Source of the DNA: Rhodoferax_B sp049316285
Lineage (GTDB): Bacteria; Pseudomonadota; Gammaproteobacteria; Burkholderiales; Burkholderiaceae_C
NCBI RefSeq assembly: GCF_049316285.1
Contig: NZ_JBMOXA010000020.1
Location: forward strand, 24,930-88,929
Direction: 5' to 3'
Length of the DNA: 64,000 nt
The notes beneath the pieces were generated by a model, which saw only the letters and a list, made by a program, of their open reading frames with translations, did not search any database and was not told where the DNA came from. Positions 43,941 through 53,029 of the stretch are shown piece by piece (positions within the stretch are counted from its first letter, which is position 1; every line of letters begins with the position of its first letter). A program made the position numbers and the translations under genes.

Positions 43941-44046
43941 GGGCACATGTTATGGAGCATGCCGCCGTATCCACAGCATTGGCCCTGAATGTCTCAAGGG
44001 CAAGCATGGGCCTGGTTCACCGCTGTGGCCGGCCAGGCCTGCGCTG

Positions 44047-44874
44047 TTAGTCTTCTCGTGTTGCGGTGATCACCCGCGCCTGTATCTTGCCGGTGATGGC
44101 CCCTGTGCCGAATCGCTGTTGCAGGGCCTCTGCGGCCATGTCGGTGGCGCGGGGCAGGATGGTGGCATCGCGCGCCTCGATCTCGTTGCGCAAGGGCGTG
44201 CCCTGGCAGTAGGCCACGGCCACCGTGCGCGCCGAATCAGCCACGCTCTGCACCGTGACCGTGTCGAACGCGATCGGCCCTACAAAGCCCCCGCGCAAAA
44301 GCGCATCGGCGATCACCGCATCGTCAAAGTAGCCATGTGGCAGCCGCGCCAAAAAGCGCGGCGGGTCGGCCGGGAACAACTCGGCCATGGCCTGTGTCAC
44401 ACATTCGGCGAATACGTTGTCTTCCAAGCGGTCCCACACGTTGAACAAAAACGTGCCGCCCGGCCGCAGCACACGCCGCGCCTCGGTAAACGCCACCGCC
44501 TTGTCGGGGAAGAACATGGCGCCAAACTGGCACACCACCACGTCGAAGCTGCCATCGTCAAACGGCAGGCGCATCGCATCCGCCTGCTGCCAGTTCACCG
44601 GGCGTGTGGTGCCTATGCTCTGCGCGTGGTCCAGCATGGGCTGGCTTAAATCGGTGGCGATGATGGGCGTTTGGGCCGGCAGTTGCGCCGCCAGCTTGCG
44701 TGTGACCACGCCTGTGCCTGCGGCGATCTCCAGCACGGCCGAGGGCTGGAGCGCCATGATGCGCCGCGCCAGATCAATCGCGTAGGGCTCGAAGATCAGC
44801 GGGACGAGGTATTGTTCGTAGAGCTGGGCGATGGAGCCGGAGAAGGTTTGGGGGCTGGGGGATGCGTTTGCCAT
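44047..44874 (-). CDS. Class I SAM-dependent methyltransferase
   Basis: 275 residues. The Rossmann SAM fold shows motif I VLEIAAGTGVVTRKLA, ATDLSQPMLDHA (acidic ribose ligand), motif II LPFDDGSFDVVVCQFG and RVLRPGGTFLFNVWD. This resembles UbiE/COQ5-like and small-molecule methyltransferases; the acceptor is not identifiable. It is separated from neighbours by 100 bp or more and is followed upstream by the inverted-repeat element at 45035. Confidence 0.9.
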   Translation of the reverse strand: MANASPSPQTFSGSIAQLYEQYLVPLIFEPYAIDLARRIMALQPSAVLEIAAGTGVVTRKLAAQLPAQTPIIATDLSQPMLDHAQSIGTTRPVNWQQADAMRLPFDDGSFDVVVCQFGAMFFPDKAVAFTEARRVLRPGGTFLFNVWDRLEDNVFAECVTQAMAELFPADPPRFLARLPHGYFDDAVIADALLRGGFVGPIAFDTVTVQSVADSARTVAVAYCQGTPLRNEIEARDATILPRATDMAAEALQQRFGTGAITGKIQARVITATRED

Positions 44875-45034
44875 GATGCTTGTCTCCTAGGCGGGAGGTG
44901 ACTTGAGCTGGAAAGTGCGCAGCCTGCGCCGAAGGCGGTCTGCCCGGTTCGGCATGCCAGGCCGCAGCGTGCATCCGACGGTAAGTATAGTGAGCCAGGA
45001 GTTCCTGATGGCTTAATTTCGCGGGGCCTTCTCG

Positions 45035-45572
45035 TTTGGCGCTGTCGGCCAGGAGTCGCCCGGCGGCGAGTCACTTTCTCTTGCCTCGCCAAGAGAAAGT
45101 AACCAAAGAGAAGGCGACCCCACGATCTGCGACCCTTCGCGTTGCGAAGGGCAACCTGCGCTGGGTGTTTGAGGCGGGGTTCCGCGCAACTCGCTGCGCT
45201 CAGACATGCCCGGAACTGATCCCGCCTCAAACGCCCAGCGCAGGCGCAGCTAGAGGGGCTGGGATACCAATACCACCCGCCTCGCTGCGCATCGCGGATA
45301 TTTGAATGTTCGTTGGCCGAGCGTAGCGATGGCCCGTGTGTGTTTGCCATCCCCCTCTGAATGCGCCGAGGAGCACAGGGGATAGCGGATCAGGGCTGGA
45401 GCATGTTTGAGCGCAGCGAGTTGCGCCAGACCCCGCTATCACCGAGCACCGCAGGTTGCCCGTAGCGAAGCGAAGGGACGCAGGCAGTGGGGGCGCCTTC
45501 TTTGGGGCACGTTTCTTGTGCGCACAAGAAAGGTGTCTCGCCAGCCGGGCGAGTCCGGCCGACGGCGCTAAA
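45035..45572. repeat. 0.54-kb element with long imperfect terminal inverted repeats
   Basis: The arms at about 45035-45225 and 45385-45572 are reverse complements with scattered mismatches. Paired landmarks are TTTGGCGC (45035) with GGCGCTAAA (ending 45572); the hairpin ACTTTCTCTTG/CAAGAGAAAGT (45073-45100) with TTTCTTGTG/CACAAGAAA; AAAGAGAAGGCG with CGCCTTCTTT; and GCGCAACTCGCTGCGCTCA with its complement. A nested 24-bp inverted pair (45155-45178 and 45221-45244, one mismatch) lies inside. No coding sequence is convincing in it. Copies with this motif are, from memory, common in Comamonadaceae genomes. Confidence 0.65.
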
Positions 45573-45641
45573 CGGCCAACTCGCCTCTATAGCTTCGGCG
45601 GCATGTAAACATATTTCTCTATGTCTGACTTCTGATTCAAT

Positions 45642-46262
45642 TCATGCTTTTGGCTTGACGCTTTTACTCGCGCTAGCGGGCGCATTTCTCAAGCGCTCCG
45701 ACTGCTCAAATTCCCGAAGAATTCGCTTTATCTCCTCATCGCGTTTTCGTGGATCTAGAGCCTCCTGAATATGGCTCACAAATTCCCTCTGGACTGCAAC
45801 GAGCTGCTCCTTAGAGGCGCTTGCGTCACCAATTAAATCGTAGGTTGCAACAACACAGTCAAGGACAGGCTGGCGAATTCCTCGATATGCCGGGTACTTT
45901 TCTGTCCCGTAATCATCTTTCCACTGGTTGGGAAAGTACCACCGTCCCGTGTCGATCAGCGCACTTAGGCGGATCTGTATATCCAATTTTCTTGGGACAT
46001 CTAAATGATCGCAGATATGGATTGCTTCCGAGGCAGCGCAGGCTACTTCATTGGCCCACTCCCTGACAGAAATGAAGTATTGGTCAGTCCATGTTCGTAG
46101 CTCAAGTTGGTGTTGCTTTTCCAGAAGTTCGGCATTCTTTTTTGAAAGCTCAACGGCTTCCCTCTGGCATATGTCCGCCTCTTTAGTCGCTCGACGAGCC
46201 ACGATAGCAAATACTACCGCCAGCGCCGAAGAAACCCATGTGGCCAAGTCTCCTACTTCCAT
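45642..46262 (-). CDS. Hypothetical membrane-anchored protein, 206 aa
   Basis: One N-terminal membrane segment (LATWVSSALAVVFAIVARRAT) is followed by a charged coiled coil (REAVELSKKNAELLEKQHQLELRTWTDQYF), then a soluble domain with no motif I know and a basic tail. Codon use and base composition are more AT-rich than the flanks, and it sits between the repeat element and an operon end. It is therefore likely acquired. Single-span proteins of this build are sometimes part of phage defence or stress systems, but nothing here shows it. Confidence 0.65.
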   Translation of the reverse strand: MEVGDLATWVSSALAVVFAIVARRATKEADICQREAVELSKKNAELLEKQHQLELRTWTDQYFISVREWANEVACAASEAIHICDHLDVPRKLDIQIRLSALIDTGRWYFPNQWKDDYGTEKYPAYRGIRQPVLDCVVATYDLIGDASASKEQLVAVQREFVSHIQEALDPRKRDEEIKRILREFEQSERLRNAPASASKSVKPKA

Positions 46263-46374
46263 ATCGTGCCCTCTCTAGTGATCGGCAACTATAAGTCGAT
46301 GAAATTCATGTTACGTAAGTCGGCCCCTCACTCAAATGAAATTCAAGTCGGGGCAAAACTAACTTGTACTGCTT

Positions 46375-47241
46375 TCACTCGTACAGCTTACCCACCGCCA
46401 TCAACTCCGGCGTCCCAATCACCTCATTCAACGCATCAAAGTCCAGCATCCTATCCCGCCATGGCGCCGTGGTCTGGTGCTCGCGCAGACTGCCGTAGTA
46501 GCCCTGCAATGTGTAGATGACCGCACGTGCCGTGCCACCCGGAAAGATCGCAATCCTGAAGCCACGCGCCTGTAACTCGGCCGCGCTTTGCACCGGCGTC
46601 TTGCCACCTTCAACCATATTGGCCAGCAAAGGAATGCGCTGCGCAAAGCGCTGGCAGGCCGCGTCCATCTGCTCGGGTGTGCGCAGGGCTTCGATGAACA
46701 AGGCGTCTACACCGCAGGCCAGGTATTGCTCGGCGCGGTCCAGCGCGGCGTCCAGGCCTTCTACGGCCACCGCATCGGTGCGCGCCAGGATCAGGGTGTT
46801 GTTGCTGGTGCGCGCGTCGAGTGCGGCGCGCAGTTTGCCGCACATCTCGGCCACGGGCACCACGGCCTTGCCGTCGAGGTGGCCGCAGCGTTTGGGGAAG
46901 GTCTGGTCTTCGATCTGCACCATGGCCGCGCCCGCACGCTCAAAGCCGCGCACCGTGCGTTGCACGTTGAGGGCGTTGCCAAAGCCGGTGTCGGCGTCGA
47001 CGATCACCGGCAGGTTCACGCGCTCGGTGATGCGCGCCAAGCTGTCGGCCACTTCTGTGTAGGTGGTCAGGCCCACGTCGGAGCGGCCCAGGCGGGTGTA
47101 GGCGATGGACGCACCCGACAAGTACAAGGCCTCAAAACCGGCCTGCTCGGCCACCAGGGCACTGAGGGCGTCGTACACGCCGGGGGCCAGCACCATCTGG
47201 CCTGGGCCCAGGCGTTGGGCCAGGGGGGAAAGTTCAGCCAT
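46375..47241 (-). CDS. Isocitrate lyase/PEP mutase superfamily lyase
   Basis: 288 residues. The TIM-barrel enzyme family cleaves C-C bonds of 2-hydroxy (alpha-branched) dicarboxylates. The lyase motif KRCGH is present with catalytic Cys119, and the Mg ligands lie in VDADTGFG (82-84) and VQIEDQ. This points to a lyase rather than a phosphomutase; methylisocitrate, 2,3-dimethylmalate or oxaloacetate-type substrates are possible. It overlaps the flavoprotein gene by 8 bp and is the last gene of the 13-gene operon. Its position after an aconitase-like hydratase suggests it cleaves the hydrated diacid. Confidence 0.88.
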   Translation of the reverse strand: MAELSPLAQRLGPGQMVLAPGVYDALSALVAEQAGFEALYLSGASIAYTRLGRSDVGLTTYTEVADSLARITERVNLPVIVDADTGFGNALNVQRTVRGFERAGAAMVQIEDQTFPKRCGHLDGKAVVPVAEMCGKLRAALDARTSNNTLILARTDAVAVEGLDAALDRAEQYLACGVDALFIEALRTPEQMDAACQRFAQRIPLLANMVEGGKTPVQSAAELQARGFRIAIFPGGTARAVIYTLQGYYGSLREHQTTAPWRDRMLDFDALNEVIGTPELMAVGKLYE

Positions 47242-48652
47242 GTTGTGCCTCCTTCAGATGTTGTTGCTGCTTGGCCACCGAGGCTGCGGCGATGAAGCCA
47301 CCGGCCACGGCGCTGAGCAAACCGTTGCCCGACAAGTAACCCCACACGGCATTGCCCGACACGCCGCGTGCCGCGCCGCCGCCGGCCAACAGGTTGGGGA
47401 AGGGTGTGCCGTCCGCGCGCAGCACACGGCACTGCGCGTCTATGTCCAGCCCGCCTTGGGTGTGGAACAAGGCGCCGGTGACCTTCACCGCGTAGTACGG
47501 GGCTTGGAGCGGGCGGCGGAAGCTTCTGCCATCCACCGCGGTGCCTGTGGCCACGCTGGTTAGTGTGGCTTGCAATGTATCTACGGGGCAGCCGATCACG
47601 GCGGCGAGGGTTGCCACATCGGCACAGGTCTTCACCGCACCTGCGGCTTCGGCATCGCAAAAATCGGGGAAGCCGTGCGCCAGATCGAGCAGCGGGCCGT
47701 CAAACACGTTCCACGCCACGCTGCCGGTTTGGGCCAGCACCTGCATGGCGGCTTCTGAGTAGCCTTGGGTCTCGTCGTGGAAGCGCTGGCCTTGGGTGTT
47801 GATCTGCACGCCGCCTTCCATCATCAGCGCCCACGACACCAGCGCGCCTTGTGGAATGGCCCACGAGCCGTGGCCCTGGTAACCACCCAGGTCGGCCAGG
47901 CGTGCGCCAAGTTGCTGGCCCCAGGTGATGGCGCTGCCATCGTTGCCGGTGTGGCCGGCGAAGATGGCGTCGCGCATTTGCGGCAGCAGTTCCTGCACCA
48001 TGGCGGTATTGCCACCAAAGCCGTTGCAGGCCAGGATGACGGCGTCGCAACGCAGGTGTTCCAGCGTGCCATCGGGGCGTTCGTAGCCTACACCGAGCAC
48101 GCTGTCTTGCGCGTTGATCCAGAGTTCGCGCACCAGCGCTTCGGTGAGTATGGGGATGTCGGCCGCCATGGCGGCGCGCTCCAGCCGCGTCATCAAACCC
48201 ACGCCGGTTTTCTCGGGCACGGCGTGCATGCGGCGCGCGTGGTGGCCGGGGTATAAAAATCCATCCAGCACCACAAACGGAATGCCGTGGCGTTGCTGCA
48301 GTGCATCAATGGCGGGTGCGATGGCGCCGGCATAGGCGGCCACCAAATGCGGTGCAGCGGTGTCGTGGGCCTTGGCTTGAATGTCGGCCGCAAAGGCGGC
48401 CGGGCTATCGGCAATGCCCAAGCTCTTTTGCAGCAATGTGCCGCCCGCTGGAATAAAGCCCGAGGACAAGGCGCTGGAGCCACTGGGCGCAGCGTCGCGT
48501 TCCAGCACCACACAGTCAACACCTGCGTCGTGCAACATCAGTGCGGCGGTGAGGCCGCAGGCGCCGCCGCCGACGATGACCACGGGGGTGTGTGCATCTT
48601 GCGGCACCGTGGCCGGCAGGGCGTTGGCGCGTTGGATGGTGGGTGTGCTCAT
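47234..48652 (-). CDS. FAD-dependent oxidoreductase, fumarate reductase/succinate dehydrogenase flavoprotein type
   Basis: 472 residues. The dinucleotide-binding motif is VVIVGGGACGLTAALMLHDAGVDCVVLERD; SGSSALSSGFIPAGG follows, then a capping domain, FAGHTGNDGSAITWGQQLGA and the C-terminal GGLDIDAQCRVL...NLLAGGGAARGVSG. This FAD_binding_2 class reduces or introduces C=C bonds in carboxylates, ketosteroids and similar compounds. In this operon, saturating or desaturating the diacid or cyclic imide carbon skeleton is a reasonable guess. It overlaps the amidase gene by 4 bp. Confidence 0.88.
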   Translation of the reverse strand: MSTPTIQRANALPATVPQDAHTPVVIVGGGACGLTAALMLHDAGVDCVVLERDAAPSGSSALSSGFIPAGGTLLQKSLGIADSPAAFAADIQAKAHDTAAPHLVAAYAGAIAPAIDALQQRHGIPFVVLDGFLYPGHHARRMHAVPEKTGVGLMTRLERAAMAADIPILTEALVRELWINAQDSVLGVGYERPDGTLEHLRCDAVILACNGFGGNTAMVQELLPQMRDAIFAGHTGNDGSAITWGQQLGARLADLGGYQGHGSWAIPQGALVSWALMMEGGVQINTQGQRFHDETQGYSEAAMQVLAQTGSVAWNVFDGPLLDLAHGFPDFCDAEAAGAVKTCADVATLAAVIGCPVDTLQATLTSVATGTAVDGRSFRRPLQAPYYAVKVTGALFHTQGGLDIDAQCRVLRADGTPFPNLLAGGGAARGVSGNAVWGYLSGNGLLSAVAGGFIAAASVAKQQQHLKEAQHG

Positions 48653-49281
48653 GGCTTGGGGTTTTGCAACGAGGTGATGAAGTCGTCGCAGCTCAGCACA
48701 TCGGCCACCGTGCCCATGTCGGCCAATGCGGCCTGGTGCACTTCGGGCTTGAAGGCGGCGCAGCCATCAGACAACACCAGTGTGTGGAACTCGCGCATGT
48801 GGGCGTCGCGCACCGTGCTGGCGACACCGCCGTTGGTGACGATGCCACACACGGCCACGGTGTCGATGTGGGCGTGGCGCAGCACCCAGTCGAGTTGGGT
48901 GTTGAAGAAGGCCGAGTAGGCCACCTTGCTCACGGCCACATCAACCCACGGCGCAATCTCGGCCACGTTGGCCTGGCCGGTGCTGCCGGGGGCGAAGTCG
49001 CCACGGCGCAAGAACGGGCGCAGGGCCAGCAGGTGCGGCGCAATCATGGGCTCGCCCTGGGCGTTGGGCCAGAGCGTGAACTGGCTGGCCGCCACCAGTC
49101 CGCCTGCGGCCTTCAGGGCCTGTGCCACACGTGCCACACGCGGCGGCAGTGCGAGTGCCGGGGCGCTGACCGCACCGCCACGCGCGTAGGCACCGGTGGG
49201 CGCGAGAAAGTCATTTTGCAGATCAACAATGATCAGCGCCGTTTTGCTGGGGGTGATGTTGTGCATGGTGTGCGAGCTCAT
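48649..49281 (-). CDS. Isochorismatase-fold cysteine hydrolase (carbamoyl/maleamate amidase-like)
   Basis: 210 residues from ATG 49281; a longer frame to 49437 is antisense-type read-through over hyuA and lacks homology character. The triad is complete: Asp20 (IIVDLQNDF), Lys119 (VSKVAYSAFFNT) and Cys145 (AVCGIVTNGGVAS). The fold includes N-carbamoylsarcosine amidase and maleamate amidohydrolase NicF. Directly downstream of the ATP-dependent hydantoinase pair, it should hydrolyse the ring-opened carbamoyl or half-amide product, releasing ammonia. It overlaps hyuA by 4 bp. Confidence 0.9.
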   Translation of the reverse strand: MSSHTMHNITPSKTALIIVDLQNDFLAPTGAYARGGAVSAPALALPPRVARVAQALKAAGGLVAASQFTLWPNAQGEPMIAPHLLALRPFLRRGDFAPGSTGQANVAEIAPWVDVAVSKVAYSAFFNTQLDWVLRHAHIDTVAVCGIVTNGGVASTVRDAHMREFHTLVLSDGCAAFKPEVHQAALADMGTVADVLSCDDFITSLQNPKP

Positions 49282-51347
49282 ACGCGGCGCACCAGCAGGT
49301 TGCCCAGGGCGTCCACCGTGGCCGAGAAGCCGGGCTCCAGCCACACGGTGGTGTCGGGTTGCTCCATGATGGCCGGGCCGTGGATTTCGGTGCCCACGGG
49401 CAGGTCCAAACGCGGGTAACGTGCGGCGCTCCACCACTGGCCGTTGTGGAACACCTGCTGTGTGCCCACGGGTGTGGGTGGCGCGCCGCTGGTGGCTTGA
49501 GCCTCGGGCGCGAGCACCCGCAAGTCAAACTTGGGCCGCACGCCAATGCGCGCGTAGCGCAGGTTCATCACGCGCACCGGAATGCCGTCCAAAACGCGGC
49601 CAAAGGCTGCGCGATAGACACTTTCAAACGCGGCGCGAATGCCATCGGTGCTGACCTGTTCCAGCGTCAACGGCACCTGCACGGTGTGGGTTTGGCCGGC
49701 GTACAACATGTCGAGCGCAATGATTTCCTGCACCTTCACAAACGCCACACCGGCCGAGTCCAGGCGCTGCTGGCAGGCGGCGGACACATCGGCGATGCGC
49801 TGGCGTATGTCGGCGATGTCCAGCTCGGGCAAGGCCTTGTTCAGCGTTTGCACGGCGTCGTGGCGCATGTCGGCCATCACGCAGCCCAGGGCCGAGGTCA
49901 CGCCGGGGTAACGCGGCACGATGCCGGTGCCCACACCCACTTCGCGCATCATGGCGCATACGTGCAGCGCGCCGCCACCGCCAAACGGCATGTAGGCAAA
50001 GGCGCGTGGGTCGTGCCCGCGCTCGATGGACACCACCCGTATGGCGCCGGCCATCTTGGCGTTGGCCACGGTCAGAATGGCTTCGGCAGCGGCCATCACG
50101 TCCAGCCCCAGTGGCGTGGCCACATGGGTTTGCACGGCAAGGCGGGCCTTGTCGGCGTCCATGGCGGCGAGCAGGCCGCCGCCCAGCGGGCGGTCGGCGG
50201 CAATGCGGCCTAGCAGCACGTTGGCATCGGTCACGGTGGGACGCCGGTTGCCACGGCCGTAGCAGGCCGGGCCGGGAATGCTGCCGGCCGACTCGGGGCC
50301 GACCTGCAGCATGCCGCTGGCATCGACCGAAGCGATGGAGCCACCACCGGCACCAATGGTTTCGATCTGGATCATAGGCGAGCGCACCACCATGCCGAAC
50401 TCGATGGCCGTTTGTGCGGCCAGCGCGGCCTCGCCCTTGTGCACTAGCGACACGTCGAACGAGGTGCCGCCCATGTCGCCGGTGATCACGTCCGGGTAAC
50501 CAGCGGCGTTGCCAATCGCCGCGCAAGCCATCACACCGGCTGCCGGGCCCGACAAGGCGGTGCGCACCGGCACATCACAGGCGGTTTGGCGCGACATCAC
50601 ACCGCCATTGCTTTGCACGATGAGCAATTCGCCGGCAAAACCCTGGCTGCGCAAGTCGCCTTCCAGGCGCTCCAAGTAACTGCCCACCACTGGCTGCAGC
50701 GCGGCGTTGAGGGTGGCGGTGGAGCAGCGCTCAAACTCACGGATCTCGGGCAGCACTTCGCTGGCGGCGGTGACGTGGGTATTGGGCCAAAGCTCGCGCA
50801 CCGCGGCCACGGCAGCGCGTTCGTTGCTGGGGTTGGCGTAGGTGTTGATGAAGAATACACACACGGCTTCACAACCGGCTTCGAGCAAGGCACGTGCTTG
50901 CTGGCGCACCTGGTCGAGGTCTACCGGGGTGTGGATGCTGCCATCGGCCAGCACACGTTCGTCGACCTCCAGGCGCAGGTCGCGTGGCACCACGGGTTTG
51001 AATGCACCACGCAGGCCCCAGGTGTGCGGGCGGTCGCGGCGGCGCATTTCCAGCACGTCGCGGAAGCCGCGTGTGGTGATGATGCCGGTGCGCGCCACCT
51101 TGCGCTCCAGCAGGGCGTTGGTGCCCACGGTGGTGCCGTGCACGATGGTGGCAATGGCGCTGGCCGAGTCTGCGACGCGCTGCACGCCGTTCATGAAACC
51201 ACGCGCTTCTTCGCCACGGGTGGATGGCACCTTGACGATGCGTGCGCTGCCATTGCTTTCATCCAGCACAAATAAATCGGTGAACGTGCCACCCACGTCC
51301 ACACCCACGATGTAGCGGCCCGCTTGCCGTGATGCCGTCTGGCTCAT
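49278..51347 (-). CDS. hyuA: Hydantoinase/oxoprolinase subunit A (ATP-dependent ring opening)
   Basis: 689 residues. The sugar kinase/actin-like ATPase fold shows VGVDVGGTFTDLFVLDE at the N-terminus, then IVHGTTVGTNALLERK, TGDMGGTSFDVSLV and TIGAGGGSIASVD. Family members (N-methylhydantoinase A, 5-oxoprolinase, acetophenone/acetone carboxylase relatives) use ATP to activate an amide or ketone. With subunit B it should open a cyclic amide. It overlaps hyuB by 4 bp. Confidence 0.93.
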   Translation of the reverse strand: MSQTASRQAGRYIVGVDVGGTFTDLFVLDESNGSARIVKVPSTRGEEARGFMNGVQRVADSASAIATIVHGTTVGTNALLERKVARTGIITTRGFRDVLEMRRRDRPHTWGLRGAFKPVVPRDLRLEVDERVLADGSIHTPVDLDQVRQQARALLEAGCEAVCVFFINTYANPSNERAAVAAVRELWPNTHVTAASEVLPEIREFERCSTATLNAALQPVVGSYLERLEGDLRSQGFAGELLIVQSNGGVMSRQTACDVPVRTALSGPAAGVMACAAIGNAAGYPDVITGDMGGTSFDVSLVHKGEAALAAQTAIEFGMVVRSPMIQIETIGAGGGSIASVDASGMLQVGPESAGSIPGPACYGRGNRRPTVTDANVLLGRIAADRPLGGGLLAAMDADKARLAVQTHVATPLGLDVMAAAEAILTVANAKMAGAIRVVSIERGHDPRAFAYMPFGGGGALHVCAMMREVGVGTGIVPRYPGVTSALGCVMADMRHDAVQTLNKALPELDIADIRQRIADVSAACQQRLDSAGVAFVKVQEIIALDMLYAGQTHTVQVPLTLEQVSTDGIRAAFESVYRAAFGRVLDGIPVRVMNLRYARIGVRPKFDLRVLAPEAQATSGAPPTPVGTQQVFHNGQWWSAARYPRLDLPVGTEIHGPAIMEQPDTTVWLEPGFSATVDALGNLLVRRV

Positions 51348-53029
51348 GCTTGATCCTTCGTTTTTGTCACTAAACCCAGCGCCAGGTCGTTGGCGCGTGC
51401 CGTATCACTGCGTTCGGCAGGCTGGCCGTAACCACCGCCGCCAGGCGTTTGCAAGCGCAATTTCTGGCCACGCCGCAGCCGTATGCCGAGCATCTTGGAT
51501 GCCATGGGGGGCGTCTTCCATTCGCCGTTGCTCTCGTATTCGAACACGTTGCGCGCCCCGTTGCCGCCACCGGCAATGCCTTGTGGTGCGGCTTTGCCGC
51601 GTTCACCGAAGATGAACACTTCGGCGTCCTGTTCCAGCAGTTCGATCTCGTACACCGCACCCAGGCCACCACGGTGCTGGCCGTCGCCTGCCGAGTTGGG
51701 GCGCAGCGCCCACTGGGTGAAGCGCACCGGGTAGGCCGCTTCCAGGATTTCCAGCGGCGGAATCGTGGCGGTGGAGATCGGCGCATTGCCGTGGCTCAGG
51801 CCATCGCCGTCGCTGTGGCCACCATGGCCGCCGCCGAAAAAGCTGAACATCACCCAGCGCTGGCCTTTGCGTGCGGCGTCTGTTCTGTGCCCGGCGATGG
51901 ACAGCGCGTTGATGGTGCCGTAGGCCTGGGCCATGGCGCGGCGCGGGTCGGCCTGGGCCGTGGCGCTGAAGATCACATCGATCATGCGCAGAATGGTTTC
52001 GGTATAGCCGCCCACGGGGCGCGGGCGCTGGGCGCTGATCACCAGGCCATCGGGAATCACAAAGTCCACCGCGTCGAGCACACCGGCGTTGGCCGGTACG
52101 TCGGGGAACAAATGCTTCAGCGCCACATAACAGGCCGCCACGGCGGTGGCCAGCGAGATGTTCACCGGCCCGGCGCATTGCTCGGAACTGCGCGAGAAGT
52201 CCAGCGTGAGGCGTTCACCGGCCACAGTCATGTCGAGTGCAATCGTCAGTGGGACGTCTTTCACGCCGTCGTTGTCCAGCATGTCGCTGAAGCTGTAGCG
52301 GCCGTCGGGCAGGGCGGCGATGTGTGAACGCATCAAACGCACGGCGCGGCTGCGCAGTTCACCCATGGCCTGGTGCACGCGGGTGTCGCCGTGTTCGTCC
52401 AGCAGGTCGTTCAAGCGGCGCGTGCCGAGCTCCAGTGCGGCGAGTTGCGCGTTCAGGTCGCCCCACAGGCTGTCGGGCAGGCGGGTGTTGGCTTTAAGAA
52501 TGGCGACCACGTTGTCGTCGAGCACACCGCCACGCACCACACGCACGGGCGGAATCTGCACCGCCTCTTGCCAGCATTCGGTGGCGGCCGGGTTGTAGTT
52601 GCCGGGCACGGCGCCGCCCACGTCATGCCAGTGTGCGGCCGAGGCCAGGTAGCAGTAGAGCTTGCCGCCGCGGAAGAAGGGGCGCACCAGCTTGAAGTCG
52701 TTGGCGTGGGTGCCACCCTCATAGGGGTCGTTGAACAGCCAGATGTCGCCATCATGCAAACCACCCCGGCTTGATGCGGCACGCGCGGCAGCACGCACGG
52801 CAAACGCCATGGCGCCGACAAACACCGGCAGGCCCGACTTGCCCTGCACCAGCGTGTCGCCGCTCTGCGCGTCGTACAAGCCGTGGCAGGCGTCGTGCGC
52901 CTCGGCAATGATGGGGTTGAATGCGCTGCGGTACAGCGTGGCATCCATTTCATCGGCGATCTGTTCCAGCCGGCCCTTGAGCACGGCCAGGGTGACCGGG
53001 TCTAGTGGGGTGGAGGTGGGGTCTGTCAT
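51344..53029 (-). CDS. hyuB: Hydantoinase/oxoprolinase subunit B
   Basis: 561 residues. Family marks are LDPVTLAVLKGRLEQIADEMDATLYRSAFNPIIAEAHDACHGLYD near the start, WLFNDPYEGGTHANDFKLVRPFF, LTLDFSRSSEQCAGPVN and the Gly-rich end QTPGGGGYGQPAERS. It is the catalytic partner of HyuA and overlaps it and the LeuD-like gene by 4 bp each, ensuring balanced expression. Confidence 0.93.
   Translation of the reverse strand: MTDPTSTPLDPVTLAVLKGRLEQIADEMDATLYRSAFNPIIAEAHDACHGLYDAQSGDTLVQGKSGLPVFVGAMAFAVRAAARAASSRGGLHDGDIWLFNDPYEGGTHANDFKLVRPFFRGGKLYCYLASAAHWHDVGGAVPGNYNPAATECWQEAVQIPPVRVVRGGVLDDNVVAILKANTRLPDSLWGDLNAQLAALELGTRRLNDLLDEHGDTRVHQAMGELRSRAVRLMRSHIAALPDGRYSFSDMLDNDGVKDVPLTIALDMTVAGERLTLDFSRSSEQCAGPVNISLATAVAACYVALKHLFPDVPANAGVLDAVDFVIPDGLVISAQRPRPVGGYTETILRMIDVIFSATAQADPRRAMAQAYGTINALSIAGHRTDAARKGQRWVMFSFFGGGHGGHSDGDGLSHGNAPISTATIPPLEILEAAYPVRFTQWALRPNSAGDGQHRGGLGAVYEIELLEQDAEVFIFGERGKAAPQGIAGGGNGARNVFEYESNGEWKTPPMASKMLGIRLRRGQKLRLQTPGGGGYGQPAERSDTARANDLALGLVTKTKDQA

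Noticed and set aside
45013..45442. Short open frames inside the inverted-repeat element
   Set aside because: They follow the palindromic structure, occur on both strands and have no domain or ribosome-binding site.
48649..49437. Extended N-terminus of the isochorismatase-fold hydrolase
   Set aside because: The first 52 codons are Arg/Gly/His-rich and overlap hyuA; the ATG at 49281 gives the normal family length and an ATGA overlap.
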